Below, piece by piece: positions 35,944 through 45,016 of a stretch of DNA of 64,000 bases. Positions within the stretch are counted from its first letter, which is position 1. Each line of letters begins with the position of its first letter. The position numbers and the translations under genes are program-made. The stretch spans positions 1 through 64,000 of the forward strand of contig JAAYQU010000023.1 in assembly GCA_012519055.1 (NCBI GenBank), read 5' to 3'. The notes beneath the pieces are model-generated. The model saw only the letters and a program-made list of their open reading frames with translations. It searched no databases and was not told the DNA's origin. The DNA comes from Bacteroidales bacterium (GTDB lineage Bacteria > Bacteroidota > Bacteroidia > Bacteroidales > Salinivirgaceae).

Positions 35944-36576
35944 TTGTCCAGCTTATACAAAATAATTGCTTCCCTTTTCCCTTATACTGTTTGGAGAATC
36001 CCAAATAGTAAAAGGGAAGTTTATATTACTTTTGATGATGGCCCAAATCCAGAAACTACTCCTTTTATTTTAGAAACTTTAAAAAATTTTAATGCAAAGG
36101 CAACCTTTTTTTGTATCGGCAAAAATGTAGATAGAAATCCTGAACTTTATCAAAAACTGATTAACGAGGGACACTCTACTGGAAACCACACATATAGCCA
36201 CTTAAAAGGATGGAAAACTAATAACAAAGAGTATTTCGAGGACATTGATTTAGCTTCACACTACATTGACAGCAAACTGTTTAGACCGCCATACGGGCGT
36301 ATAAAGTTGTCGCAGATAAGAAGATTAAGACATGATTATCGTTTAATATTCTGGAATATATTATCGCAAGATTATCTAGAGACAATAACACCCGAAAAAT
36401 GTTTGAACAATGTTATTCCACACGTTAAATCAGGCGACATTATTGTTTTTCATGATTCACTGAAAGCTTTTCCACGCATGAGTTATGCCTTACCAAAGGT
36501 TTTGGAGTTTTTGCAAAAAAACGGATTTGTTTGTTGCCCAATTATACCGATTGGACATCGGTATTTACAATTGTAA
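35944..36576 (+). CDS. NodB-type polysaccharide deacetylase
   Basis: CE4 deacetylase domain protein of 210 residues. Seen: TFDDGPNP with Asp31/Asp32, the metal pair His82 and His86 in GNHTYSH, RPPYG (114-118), and DIIVFHDS near the C terminus. It removes N-acetyl groups from peptidoglycan, chitin-like or other aminosugar polymers. The frame begins with TTG; no in-frame ATG lies before the catalytic motif. No clear signal peptide is present (MSSLYKIIASLFPYTVW is only weakly hydrophobic), so location is uncertain. It is a single gene between two tRNAs. Confidence 0.88.
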   Translation: MSSLYKIIASLFPYTVWRIPNSKREVYITFDDGPNPETTPFILETLKNFNAKATFFCIGKNVDRNPELYQKLINEGHSTGNHTYSHLKGWKTNNKEYFEDIDLASHYIDSKLFRPPYGRIKLSQIRRLRHDYRLIFWNILSQDYLETITPEKCLNNVIPHVKSGDIIVFHDSLKAFPRMSYALPKVLEFLQKNGFVCCPIIPIGHRYLQL

Positions 36577-36612
36577 AATTTTATAAAAGATTAGACTTTT
36601 ATAAAATTACAA

Positions 36613-36639
36613 TTTGTATTAAATAAATTATTAAATTTG
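36613..36639 (+). promoter_or_regulatory. Promoter of tRNA-Ala
   Basis: TTTG (36613-36616) and TAAATTTG (36632-36639) form a -33/-7 pair with a short 15-base spacer, ending 11 nt before the mature tRNA. Confidence 0.5.
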
Positions 36640-36650
36640 CGCACTCTATC

Positions 36651-36724
36651 GGGGATTTAGCTCAGTTGGCTAGAGCGCTTGCCTGGCAGGCAAGAGGTCA
36701 GGGGTTCGACTCCCCTAATCTCCA
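36651..36724 (+). tRNA. tRNA-Ala (GGC anticodon)
   Basis: GGGGATTTAGCTCAGTTGGC opens a complete cloverleaf. The anticodon stem-loop CTTGC-CTGGCAG-GCAAG gives anticodon GGC, and the T arm is GGGGTTCGACTCCCC. The acceptor stem GGGGATT/AATCTCC contains the G3-U70 wobble pair, the main identity element for alanyl-tRNA synthetase. Discriminator A, CCA not encoded. Confidence 0.96.
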
Positions 36725-36734
36725 CACGGCACAG

Positions 36735-36838
36735 TTAAAAGGTGCAAGGTAAAAGGTACAAGGAGAAAGTTTTAAAAAGGAAAGGAGAAAGGTAAAGGTT
36801 TAGTAAACAAACTTTTACCTTTCTCCTTTTCCCTTTTT
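36735..36838. repeat. Purine-rich repeats forming a long inverted repeat
   Basis: TTAAAAGGTGCAAGGTAAAA and following units (36735-36769) belong to the dispersed purine-rich family. A further copy (36774-36796) is nearly perfectly complementary to the pyrimidine-rich copy at 36814-36838, giving a stem of about 19-23 bp. Lying between tRNA-Ala and the convergent sppA stop, it may act as a terminator for both. Confidence 0.6.
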
Positions 36839-36839
36839 G

Positions 36840-38621
36840 TTAGTTGATATCTAAGTCGTACTCCATTCTGGCTTGTATTCCACTCATTTTAAGTGCGCTT
36901 GTGATATGTTGCAAATATTTTGCTGCTACTATTTTATCGCCTGAAATTCTTGCAACCACCTCTGTTTCAAATTCTTCTAAAAGAACCTTGAATGGGTCTT
37001 TAAGCGTTGGTAATTCAACAATTCTATAATCCTCAACTTTTGCTTTCTCGGCTGCAATGCGAACGGCATCGTTTAGTCCACCGAAGAGATCAACAAGTCC
37101 TACGTTTTTGGCATCAATGCCAGTCCATACACGTCCTTCTCCGATTTTATCAACTTCGTCAAAACTCATTTTTCTAGCCTCAGATACGTGTCCAACAAAT
37201 GTTTTATATACTCTCACAATTTGTTGCCTAATAATCTGCTCTTCGGCATGCGTCATCTTTCGCATTTGCGAACCCATATCAGCATATTGATCTGTTTTAA
37301 CGGTATTAACAGTTATTCCCAACTTAGAATTAAGTAGTTTTTCTGCATTAAACATTATCCCGAAAACACCTATAGAGCCTGTTATTGTATTTGGACTAGC
37401 AACAATAGTATCCGCAGCACAAGCAATATAATAACCTCCGGAAGCAGCTACATTACCCATAGATACTATTAATGGTTTTTCCTTTTGTGTCAACTTGGCT
37501 TCACGCAAAATTGTTTCAGATGTAAGGGCACTACCACCTGGGCTATTTATGCGCAAAACAACTGCTTTAACACTTTTATCTTTTCGTGCTTCAGCAAGAG
37601 CTTTTGATATGTTTTCAACGCCTATTTCGGTATTACTACCTTTACCCGTACCTATCTCTCCTTGTGCATAAATAATAGCTATCTTCGATTGGTCGATAAT
37701 TAATTTATCCGACTTCTTGCCCGGCACATTTGTATATTTATATAAACTTATTGTATTAAAATCCTCTGTTGAGTCAGTTTCTGATAACGATTTTATTTCG
37801 TCACAGACCTCATCGTAATATCGCGCTCCATCAATCATTTTGTTGTTTACAGCAACTTCTGGATTGAGCATAGCAAACTGATTTGCATAATCCCGCAGTG
37901 CTGATACTTCAATTGAGCGCGCTTGACCAATACCAGTAAGCATGTGTGTCCACATTGACTCTAGGTATGTTTCAATCTGTAAACGGTTCTCCGGACTGAT
38001 ATTGTCTTGAATAAATGGCTCTACTGCAGATTTGAAACGTCCGTGTCTAATAACTTGTGGCTCAACACCCAATTTGTCAAGAGTGCGCTTATAAAGCATA
38101 ACATTTCCTGCTAATCCGTTAAATTGCATGACCCCTTCGGGGTTAAGATAAATTTTGTCACTAACCGATGCCAAGTAATATGCTTTTTGAGTATAAATAT
38201 CGGCATAACTGATTAAAAATTTCCCCGACTCTTTAAACTCTATCAAAGCATTTCGTATCTCTTCTACAGTAGCCATTCCTGATGAAAGCATATCGGGACG
38301 TAGTAAAACACCCTTAATATTCTCATCATCTTTAGCTTTTTTCAAATTTTCAAGGATTTTGTTTAATCCTACAGAAGATTTGTCTGACTTGCCTGACAAT
38401 TCTCCAAACGAAAAATTTTCAAATGGATTGTCTGATGTTCGGTCTACAATAGAGCGATTTAGCTCAAAAACAATCGTTGTGTTAGGTTTAACTGTAGCTA
38501 CTTTCGGTTTATCAAAAGTCATAAGACTGGCAATAGCACCAACGAAAATAAATATCGATAGAAAAAGTGCTACAATCATTGCAAGTAGCGATGCGAAAAA
38601 ATATTTAAAAAAACTTTTCAT
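36840..38621 (-). CDS. sppA: Signal peptide peptidase SppA, 67K type
   Basis: Membrane-anchored serine protease that degrades cleaved signal peptides. It has 593 residues, the long two-domain form of E. coli type. An N-terminal helix (about 8-36) is followed by two ClpP-like domains. The catalytic dyad is visible: Lys156 in SDKIYLNPEG of the first domain and Ser364 in RINSPGGSALTSE of the second. Length and spacing match active enzymes. It is 153 nt downstream of the TolC-like gene on the same strand. Confidence 0.95.
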   Translation of the reverse strand: MKSFFKYFFASLLAMIVALFLSIFIFVGAIASLMTFDKPKVATVKPNTTIVFELNRSIVDRTSDNPFENFSFGELSGKSDKSSVGLNKILENLKKAKDDENIKGVLLRPDMLSSGMATVEEIRNALIEFKESGKFLISYADIYTQKAYYLASVSDKIYLNPEGVMQFNGLAGNVMLYKRTLDKLGVEPQVIRHGRFKSAVEPFIQDNISPENRLQIETYLESMWTHMLTGIGQARSIEVSALRDYANQFAMLNPEVAVNNKMIDGARYYDEVCDEIKSLSETDSTEDFNTISLYKYTNVPGKKSDKLIIDQSKIAIIYAQGEIGTGKGSNTEIGVENISKALAEARKDKSVKAVVLRINSPGGSALTSETILREAKLTQKEKPLIVSMGNVAASGGYYIACAADTIVASPNTITGSIGVFGIMFNAEKLLNSKLGITVNTVKTDQYADMGSQMRKMTHAEEQIIRQQIVRVYKTFVGHVSEARKMSFDEVDKIGEGRVWTGIDAKNVGLVDLFGGLNDAVRIAAEKAKVEDYRIVELPTLKDPFKVLLEEFETEVVARISGDKIVAAKYLQHITSALKMSGIQARMEYDLDIN

Positions 38622-38774
38622 ATGTGTATGTTTTTATTGATTTATTTACTTAAAAATTATTCTCCGATTGAGACTACTAAATTAAACAATAAGCGACAGT
38701 TTTAAAAGAAAAATCAAAAAATATTTCTTAAAATATTTGAAATACAACATGGTAGAGTGGTGTACGTACTGTTT

Positions 38775-40256
38775 CTACTCTATCTCTAAATCAACTTTTA
38801 TCTCTTCGTTTCTGATAAAATCAAAGGCTGTTAGTCCTCGTAATGCATAATAGTTTAGCCAGTAATCGCGAATTGCACTTACATAGTTTCTTCTGGCTCC
38901 GTCACGTTCGTTTCCAGCGATATTCAGGTCGGTTATGGCTACCTTGCCTACCATAAACCTCTGTTTAGCTACCTCAAAACGCAACTGGCTTATCGTATCT
39001 GCTTTGGCGGCAGTTAAAATCTGGTCTTTTTGCATATTAAACCTAAGAACCTGCAAAAAAATTTGTTGTTCAAAATCGAGCTGTTCCTGTTCTCCAGTAA
39101 TTTTTGTCAAATCAAGGTTAGATAAAGCCATTTTATAACGTCCTTTGCCCCGCCCCCAATCGACTAAAGGTATTGACAATCCAACACTTACCATTTGCTG
39201 GTCAAGCATATCTTTTGTCAACTCTTCTAATTCATTACCTGTTTTCGATAACCCGAATGAGACATACAGGTCAGCATTTAAAATGCGTTCGCTTCTGGTA
39301 CGTGCAACCTCTCTTTCAGCCTCAATCATGTTACGTTGTATCTCCAACATCTTGGGATTATTTTTCAAAGCCAACTCTAATGCTTTATCTGAATCAATGA
39401 CAACGTTTGGTACACTGTCAGGAACAACTATTTTTAAAATAACTGTGTTTGGATATCCCAAAAAAGAGCGTAGCCGAAAATGATAATCCTCGTAATCGTT
39501 AAGAGATTGTTTATAAGCATTTTGCGAATTCAGAAAGGTTAGCTCCATCTGTAAAAGTTCATCTCTTGCAATTGTTCCAATATTATAACGCCCTTGTGCA
39601 ATTTTGTACAAAGTGTCGTTATTCTGGTAGTTAATTCTTGAAATTTCTGTGTTAATTTGCGCCAACACCAAATCAAAAAATTGTTGGACAGCGCGTTGCG
39701 AAATATCCTCCAATCTTGACTGGAACTGTTTTTTTGCCTCTTCGTAACGTATTGGCTCTATTTTTCTTTCCCATTTATAAGGGTTAAATGTAAAAAGTGG
39801 CTGTTTGTACGATATGTTTATTGGGTTCAACATATACGATGTAGCGGTGAGACTATCGGTAAAAAAATCGGTGCGCTGCAATGCCGAGCCAATTGAAAAC
39901 TCGCCTCCTGTAAATGGTACCTTTTGTGCTAAATTTAGTTGTACGGAAGAGTTGTTCCCGCGTCGTTCGATAAAGGTGTCCGAACCGTCGGGCAGAGTGT
40001 ATGAGGTTAACGAACGGTTTATTCCAAGTGGTAACGAGGTAAGCGATAACGAGGGTAAATAACCTGCTCTGTATGAGCGATATTGCCAATAAGAGGCTTT
40101 AAATGTATGGCGTGCCATGGCACTATGTGGCGACTTGTTGCGTGCAATTTCAATTAATTGATCGAAAGTAAGCAGTATAGTGTCTTTTTGTGAATACAAA
40201 GCCTCTCCAAATAGCAATAATGGTACTATAAGAATCAACGACTTAACCTTTTTCAT
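38775..40256 (-). CDS. TolC-family outer-membrane channel protein
   Basis: Outer-membrane efflux protein of 493 residues. Signal peptide MKKVKSLILIVPLLLFGEALYSQ, then two OEP repeats rich in long helices (FDQLIEIARNKSPHSAMARH; IDSDKALELALKNNPKMLEI; KQRFMVGKVAITDLNIAGNERD). This is the TolC fold: barrel plus periplasmic helical tunnel. No membrane-fusion protein or pump is adjacent, so its partner is encoded elsewhere. The start ATG at 40256 is chosen because it begins the signal peptide. The frame runs 11 residues further upstream. Confidence 0.88.
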   Translation of the reverse strand: MKKVKSLILIVPLLLFGEALYSQKDTILLTFDQLIEIARNKSPHSAMARHTFKASYWQYRSYRAGYLPSLSLTSLPLGINRSLTSYTLPDGSDTFIERRGNNSSVQLNLAQKVPFTGGEFSIGSALQRTDFFTDSLTATSYMLNPINISYKQPLFTFNPYKWERKIEPIRYEEAKKQFQSRLEDISQRAVQQFFDLVLAQINTEISRINYQNNDTLYKIAQGRYNIGTIARDELLQMELTFLNSQNAYKQSLNDYEDYHFRLRSFLGYPNTVILKIVVPDSVPNVVIDSDKALELALKNNPKMLEIQRNMIEAEREVARTRSERILNADLYVSFGLSKTGNELEELTKDMLDQQMVSVGLSIPLVDWGRGKGRYKMALSNLDLTKITGEQEQLDFEQQIFLQVLRFNMQKDQILTAAKADTISQLRFEVAKQRFMVGKVAITDLNIAGNERDGARRNYVSAIRDYWLNYYALRGLTAFDFIRNEEIKVDLEIE

Positions 40257-40350
40257 TGGGAGCATTATTAATCCACACAAAGTAAACAAAATATGGTAAA
40301 AATATAAAGGTAAAAGACAAAAGAAATTACAACTTGTTGATGGCTAATAG

Positions 40351-40386
40351 AAAAAAGGCTGCCTCGTTGTGCACCCGAGACAGCCT
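40351..40386 (-). terminator. Intrinsic terminator of the TonB-C lipoprotein gene
   Basis: On the minus strand AGGCTGtCTCG pairs with CGAGgCAGCCT (one mismatch) and is followed by TTTTTT. It lies about 75 nt after the stop of the lipoprotein gene and separates it from the TolC-like gene. Confidence 0.8.
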
Positions 40387-40462
40387 AAAATATTAATTAT
40401 GAAAACAAATTATTCAATAAATATACTCTTTTTATTTTAGATTATAACTGTCAAATTTCTTA

Positions 40463-40924
40463 TTACTCTTCCGGCAAAAATTCAACGGGATAAACAAACG
40501 CGCTTCTAACTATTTCCCCCTCATGAACAGCAGGTGTCCATTTTTCTACAGACTCTACAAGTCTAATGGCTTCTTTGTCAAACTCTTCATTAACTCCTCG
40601 CACAATTCCAATTGAACTTGCTGTACCGTCTTTCTCGATTACAAATTTTACATAAACAACTTGCATTTCAGTAACTTTAAACTTTTTAGGGTCTGGAGTA
40701 AGTTTTTCTAAACGCTCCTCTTCGGTACCAGCCCAACCCGCTGGTTCTTCTGTTACCAAATAAATTGAATCTGACGTTAACTCCTCAATTTGTTGAGGTT
40801 CAGTTTGCGTAGCTTCTTCACTTTGTTGGTCTTGCTGTTTACCTGTGTTTGAACCACATGAAACGATAATGCCACAAACTGCTATTGCGGCAATCAATTT
40901 GATTTTTAAATACTTGATGTTCAT
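40463..40924 (-). CDS. Lipoprotein with TonB C-terminal domain
   Basis: Secreted lipoprotein of 153 residues. The signal sequence ends in the lipobox GIIVSC (Cys23), followed by a Gln/Glu-rich linker (about 25-65). A TonB-C-like domain follows (about 85-150: VVYVKFVIEKDGTASSIGIV, DKEAIRLVESVEKWTPA, RSAFVYPVEF). Unlike true TonB there is no N-terminal transmembrane anchor and no Pro-rich spacer, so it probably does not transmit energy from ExbBD. It could be a periplasmic binding or assembly module. A terminator follows. Confidence 0.82.
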   Translation of the reverse strand: MNIKYLKIKLIAAIAVCGIIVSCGSNTGKQQDQQSEEATQTEPQQIEELTSDSIYLVTEEPAGWAGTEEERLEKLTPDPKKFKVTEMQVVYVKFVIEKDGTASSIGIVRGVNEEFDKEAIRLVESVEKWTPAVHEGEIVRSAFVYPVEFLPEE

Positions 40925-41092
40925 AATTTTGATCTTTTTAGGTTTATATAGTTATTATTTACGTGTTTTAAAATAAAATATTGTGTCTATCTTGTTTTTC
41001 TAAAAAGTTAGATTAAAGAGTTATTCTTAATTTAATGCTATTACTGTAATTATTGACATTATAAAAAACAACTTCACGGCATTAAATCCTGT

Positions 41093-44000
41093 CTATTTAA
41101 TTAACAAAACAGTCGTTCCCTTGTAATTTCCAAATTGATAGTTCAACAAATATACTCCGTTTTGACCTTTATTATTAAATTTTTCAACAATAATTCTTCC
41201 TTGAGCATCACTATTATGATTTCTACTATAAACGATTGCTCCCTTTGTGTCAACAATTGTTATTGTGCCGCTACTTGTAGGAGGTAGTCCATCTAAAACA
41301 AAATAGGTTGATGCCGGATTTGGATAAACTGTAATAGTTTTCAATTCGGTCTCCGACAGAATTATTGTGTTGTCAAAGGTTGTAATTTTTATACTTTTGC
41401 CATCAGCCTGTTTGCCGTCTGTTGCAACTATTTGAAAAATATATTCAATGTCTGGTAAAGCAGGTGCTTTGCCTACTAAATGATATTGACCACTATTTTC
41501 ATTCAATGTAACCCAGTTGGGGTTGTTAAATATATTGACAGTAACAGGATCATTATCGGCATCACTTACTGTAAACGGGATATTAAAGTTATTATCTATT
41601 TGTAATGTAGTGTCGGCTAATCCGCTTATAATTGGTCTTTGATTGATTATTGCCGGAATATCTAAAACCGGCGGAAAAACAATTCTGTCAATCCATGCAG
41701 CATCGGCACCACCAACACCTGAATAATCTTTTTTATATCTCCAGACAAGATTGTGTGTGCCCTCTGTTAATGAGAAAGCTACTTTTGTCCAACTTTCATT
41801 ATTACCCCAAATTCCAAGACGTTGATTATTAACAACAAACTCTAAATAGTCGTATGGGGTAGAAGAGCTTGAAGTTTCGCACGAGACTTTCAACCAAAAG
41901 CTTATAACGTCCGGCTGAGTTAACGTAATTGTTGTTGAGATTTCCGTACTTTGACTATTACCAATGGTTCCTGATTTCATGCAATGTCCGCCATGTAATC
42001 CATCTCCGGAAAAAGTCCATGGGCTTGATGAATTGTTAGTCCATATTGGTAAATCAAATGATGAGTTATTAAAATCTTCAACTGGCAAATTTGCCCTGTT
42101 ATTTACCATTATTCTCTCAGCAAAAGTCCCATCAGACACTATCGCTCTTAAAGAAATGTTGTCTCCGACAGGAGAGTCTTCGTTAATTAATAAAAAACAA
42201 GTTAATGTTGACGATTGTAATGGAGACAATGTGTCTGTTTTGAACTCTGAATTAATAACTGTACAATTGCCTGATAGCAATGTAAAAAAGGCGGTAATAG
42301 AGTCTGTTTTAACACCTCCTAAATTTGACACGGGGATATTTACTGTTACCACCTCACCTTTTTCAGGCAACTGATTGCAGTTACCCCCTTGACAGTCGTC
42401 CCAAGAAGCTTCTCCCAACGACAAAATTGGTGCTAACACAGGAATGTGAAAATAGTCAGTAATAAATATATTATCGGAAATTAAAAAATCTATTTGAAAC
42501 ACAATATTTCCTTCGTTTTGTATTGAAAATGGAACACTAAAACTTATTGTTTCTGTAGTGTTAACAACTTCATTTGGTTCAATATCTCCCAAAATCAGCT
42601 CTTTTGCTTCTACCTGCAATCCATTTGTAATTGCTGAAACAACAGCTATACATTGATTTGCACTTGTAAGACCAATATTTTTAACCTCAATTGTCATTTC
42701 TGAGGTTTTGCCTGATACAGCGTAATTGTGAGGATTCCCTTGAATCTCATACCCATTGTAAACCAAAGTTGGTCCTGTGGGTTGAAGAAAAATAACGGGA
42801 ACCGTGTCAGACAACACATTTCTTCCATGTGAAATCAAAAACAGAGTATCAGGCTCTCTTACCGTAGGGTAAAAACTCATAACTGTCGTATCTGATACAA
42901 TTGATTTATTACCATACAGTTTGCCATTTTTGTCGAGCAATGAGACGTTATAATTTTTTGGACCAGTGGTATTGACGATGGTTATTTGATTGTCTCCTGC
43001 ATATGCATCTCCAACAACCGAAAACGTTGACGATGATGGCTGTGATGTCCATACAGGAAGTAACGGATCTCCTAGAATATTACACGCATAATGCACCCAT
43101 CGTTGAGCACCTGGCTCGTACTCGGACGGAAGATCAACCCATGCTGCTGTACGCAACTGACTTACCTGATGTGCCTTGCCTAAATATTGAGACTCTAATC
43201 CGTATAATCCATGTACAAATTCGCGATGAAGGTGTGTAGAAGGTCCCTCGGTTTGTCCCTCATTAAACCAACCATACCGACTATTTCCCACAAATCCACT
43301 TGCAAAATTTGGCAACAAAATCATTCTTTCTGCAATACATTCATCTTCGTCAAATGCAGCTGCCAAGCAACCGTGCGAATAAACCAGTGGATTCAAATGT
43401 GAAATACCGTCGATAGTTGAGAAGTAAGTCTCTGTCAGGTCTCCTTTGTTAAATCGCATTAAATAGTTTTCATTGGCATGACCCACATGATGAATAAATG
43501 ATGTTCCTTGATTGATTTTATTACGCAATTGCGTAGCACTCCATGTTTGATGCCTATCATATAAACTATCATAAGGGTCTGAAGGTGGTATACCTTGAGT
43601 GGTATAACCATTATCATCATGAAGTCCAACTATCAAGTCAAGATATTGAGCACCCCATGTTAGCGGATTATCCCATAGGTGTTCCCCTGCAAGCAGAGGT
43701 CTGTTTGTGTCAAAAATCACAGGAGAAAAAGCATATCTGGTAATCTTTGACAAAAAGTTGTTTAGCTCAGTTGTATTGCTAAAAGGAATGCGCCCAATGG
43801 CAAGTTCCGGAAGTAAATCTGCTTCTGCAGGTTCGCCATATATTCCATTTTGGTTACTGTCCCAGTTTCCGTCAAGGGCTGAATAATATAAATCTGAGGG
43901 TATGTCTCCGGTATGAACCGATGAAGATTGAACAGATGAACGTAATTTTCGGGTAGGAATTATCTCTGTATCGCCACCCAATACAACAAAATTTATTCTT

Positions 44001-44812
44001 TTCGATTGATAATAATACTTAATACAGTTTCTTATTTTTTCTGCTAAATCGACACCCTGGTACAAACTATTAATCTGTTCAGTTGTAACAATGGCAGATT
44101 TTTTACCACGTGCTCGATAAGCTACTTTGAGGGAATTTAACTCATCGGCAAAAGCACTTGAGGTAACAATTAAAACATCAATTTTATTGTCGATATTTGG
44201 CGTAGATGAAACTTTCGGCAAGTCGTGAGGATTGTCGATAAATGAGTTTAGTAGAAACAGATCGTTTTCTGTTAAAGCCGTTGGAGCTGTTCCGACAGTT
44301 CCATACACCTTAACCTCTATTTTGTTGTGATAAATTAGTTTTGACTCTACAGGATTATATTTAATCGGACACAATCCAAACATAAGCACGGGCGTATTGT
44401 TCAGATAATGAACACTATACTTTATCTCCTCAAAATTTTGACCCATATATACCGACTTGGAGTAAACATGCTCGTTAGGTGTAGGTTCTTCACGGTTTTC
44501 GTAATCTGATAACGGTCTAACGTTTCCTGCCGGTGATATAATTCCCTCTACATTCAAGGTTTTTGCGTGATGAGAAATAATTTCAACTCTTTCAACCTGC
44601 GTTCCTTCAGGAAGCACCAAATTACACGCTCTCCAGGGTAATAGCGGATAGCCATTAATAGCCTTATTTAAACATCCGTCAATCTCTATCAGCTTTTTTT
44701 GACTGTCGCCAACAATGACGGGATTTGAAAAAACATACTCCTGCTTAAGTATCTGCGACTGCAAATTTGCAGCAAGGCTAATAAAATAAAGGGCAATGAC
44801 AAATAGTCTCAT
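41093..44812 (-). CDS. Gingipain-type C25 cysteine protease, T9SS-secreted
   Basis: Large secreted protein of 1239 residues. Signal peptide MRLFVIALYFISLAANLQSQ, an N-terminal pro-domain (about 20-205), then a C25 caspase-like domain (about 210-600). That domain carries FVVLGGDTEIIPTR, LPELAIGRIPFS, FIHHVGHANENY with His445 and VYSHGCLAAAFDEDE with Cys482, the catalytic pair. CARDB/Ig-like modules and a lectin/MAM-like segment with DAAWIDRIVF follow, then a cadherin-like module (VSDADNDPVTVN) and a type A sorting domain (VYPNPASTYFVLDG to TTVLLIK). Related to gingipains and to PorU sortase; repeated adhesive modules suggest a protease-adhesin rather than PorU. Confidence 0.88.
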   Translation of the reverse strand: MRLFVIALYFISLAANLQSQILKQEYVFSNPVIVGDSQKKLIEIDGCLNKAINGYPLLPWRACNLVLPEGTQVERVEIISHHAKTLNVEGIISPAGNVRPLSDYENREEPTPNEHVYSKSVYMGQNFEEIKYSVHYLNNTPVLMFGLCPIKYNPVESKLIYHNKIEVKVYGTVGTAPTALTENDLFLLNSFIDNPHDLPKVSSTPNIDNKIDVLIVTSSAFADELNSLKVAYRARGKKSAIVTTEQINSLYQGVDLAEKIRNCIKYYYQSKRINFVVLGGDTEIIPTRKLRSSVQSSSVHTGDIPSDLYYSALDGNWDSNQNGIYGEPAEADLLPELAIGRIPFSNTTELNNFLSKITRYAFSPVIFDTNRPLLAGEHLWDNPLTWGAQYLDLIVGLHDDNGYTTQGIPPSDPYDSLYDRHQTWSATQLRNKINQGTSFIHHVGHANENYLMRFNKGDLTETYFSTIDGISHLNPLVYSHGCLAAAFDEDECIAERMILLPNFASGFVGNSRYGWFNEGQTEGPSTHLHREFVHGLYGLESQYLGKAHQVSQLRTAAWVDLPSEYEPGAQRWVHYACNILGDPLLPVWTSQPSSSTFSVVGDAYAGDNQITIVNTTGPKNYNVSLLDKNGKLYGNKSIVSDTTVMSFYPTVREPDTLFLISHGRNVLSDTVPVIFLQPTGPTLVYNGYEIQGNPHNYAVSGKTSEMTIEVKNIGLTSANQCIAVVSAITNGLQVEAKELILGDIEPNEVVNTTETISFSVPFSIQNEGNIVFQIDFLISDNIFITDYFHIPVLAPILSLGEASWDDCQGGNCNQLPEKGEVVTVNIPVSNLGGVKTDSITAFFTLLSGNCTVINSEFKTDTLSPLQSSTLTCFLLINEDSPVGDNISLRAIVSDGTFAERIMVNNRANLPVEDFNNSSFDLPIWTNNSSSPWTFSGDGLHGGHCMKSGTIGNSQSTEISTTITLTQPDVISFWLKVSCETSSSSTPYDYLEFVVNNQRLGIWGNNESWTKVAFSLTEGTHNLVWRYKKDYSGVGGADAAWIDRIVFPPVLDIPAIINQRPIISGLADTTLQIDNNFNIPFTVSDADNDPVTVNIFNNPNWVTLNENSGQYHLVGKAPALPDIEYIFQIVATDGKQADGKSIKITTFDNTIILSETELKTITVYPNPASTYFVLDGLPPTSSGTITIVDTKGAIVYSRNHNSDAQGRIIVEKFNNKGQNGVYLLNYQFGNYKGTTVLLIK

Positions 44813-44975
44813 AACAAAATATTTTATCTAGTTGAAAAAACAATATTATCAATTCTCGAGCTTTTAAAAAAACGTTCAAATGTACATAAAAGTTATCACG
44901 AATAAAAACAAAATAATAACGCCAACTATATAAAAAAGAGACAATATTGGATTTCAAAAAAAGCTAAAAATTTCT

Positions 44976-44983
44976 TATCTTTG
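44976..44983 (+). promoter_or_regulatory. -7 box (TATCTTTG) of the GT5-DUF4270-glmS-metG set
   Basis: Perfect TAnnTTTG 33 nt before the ATG at 45017. A TTG at 44947-44949 is 26 bases upstream, longer than the usual spacing, so the -33 element is uncertain. Confidence 0.6.
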
Positions 44984-45016
44984 CAAAACATAACAGATTA
45001 GTACGAATATATTACA

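Noticed and set aside
41964-42374. Plus-strand 136-residue frame opposite the C25 protease
   Set aside because: It lies fully inside the well-supported protease gene and has no recognisable motif or promoter.
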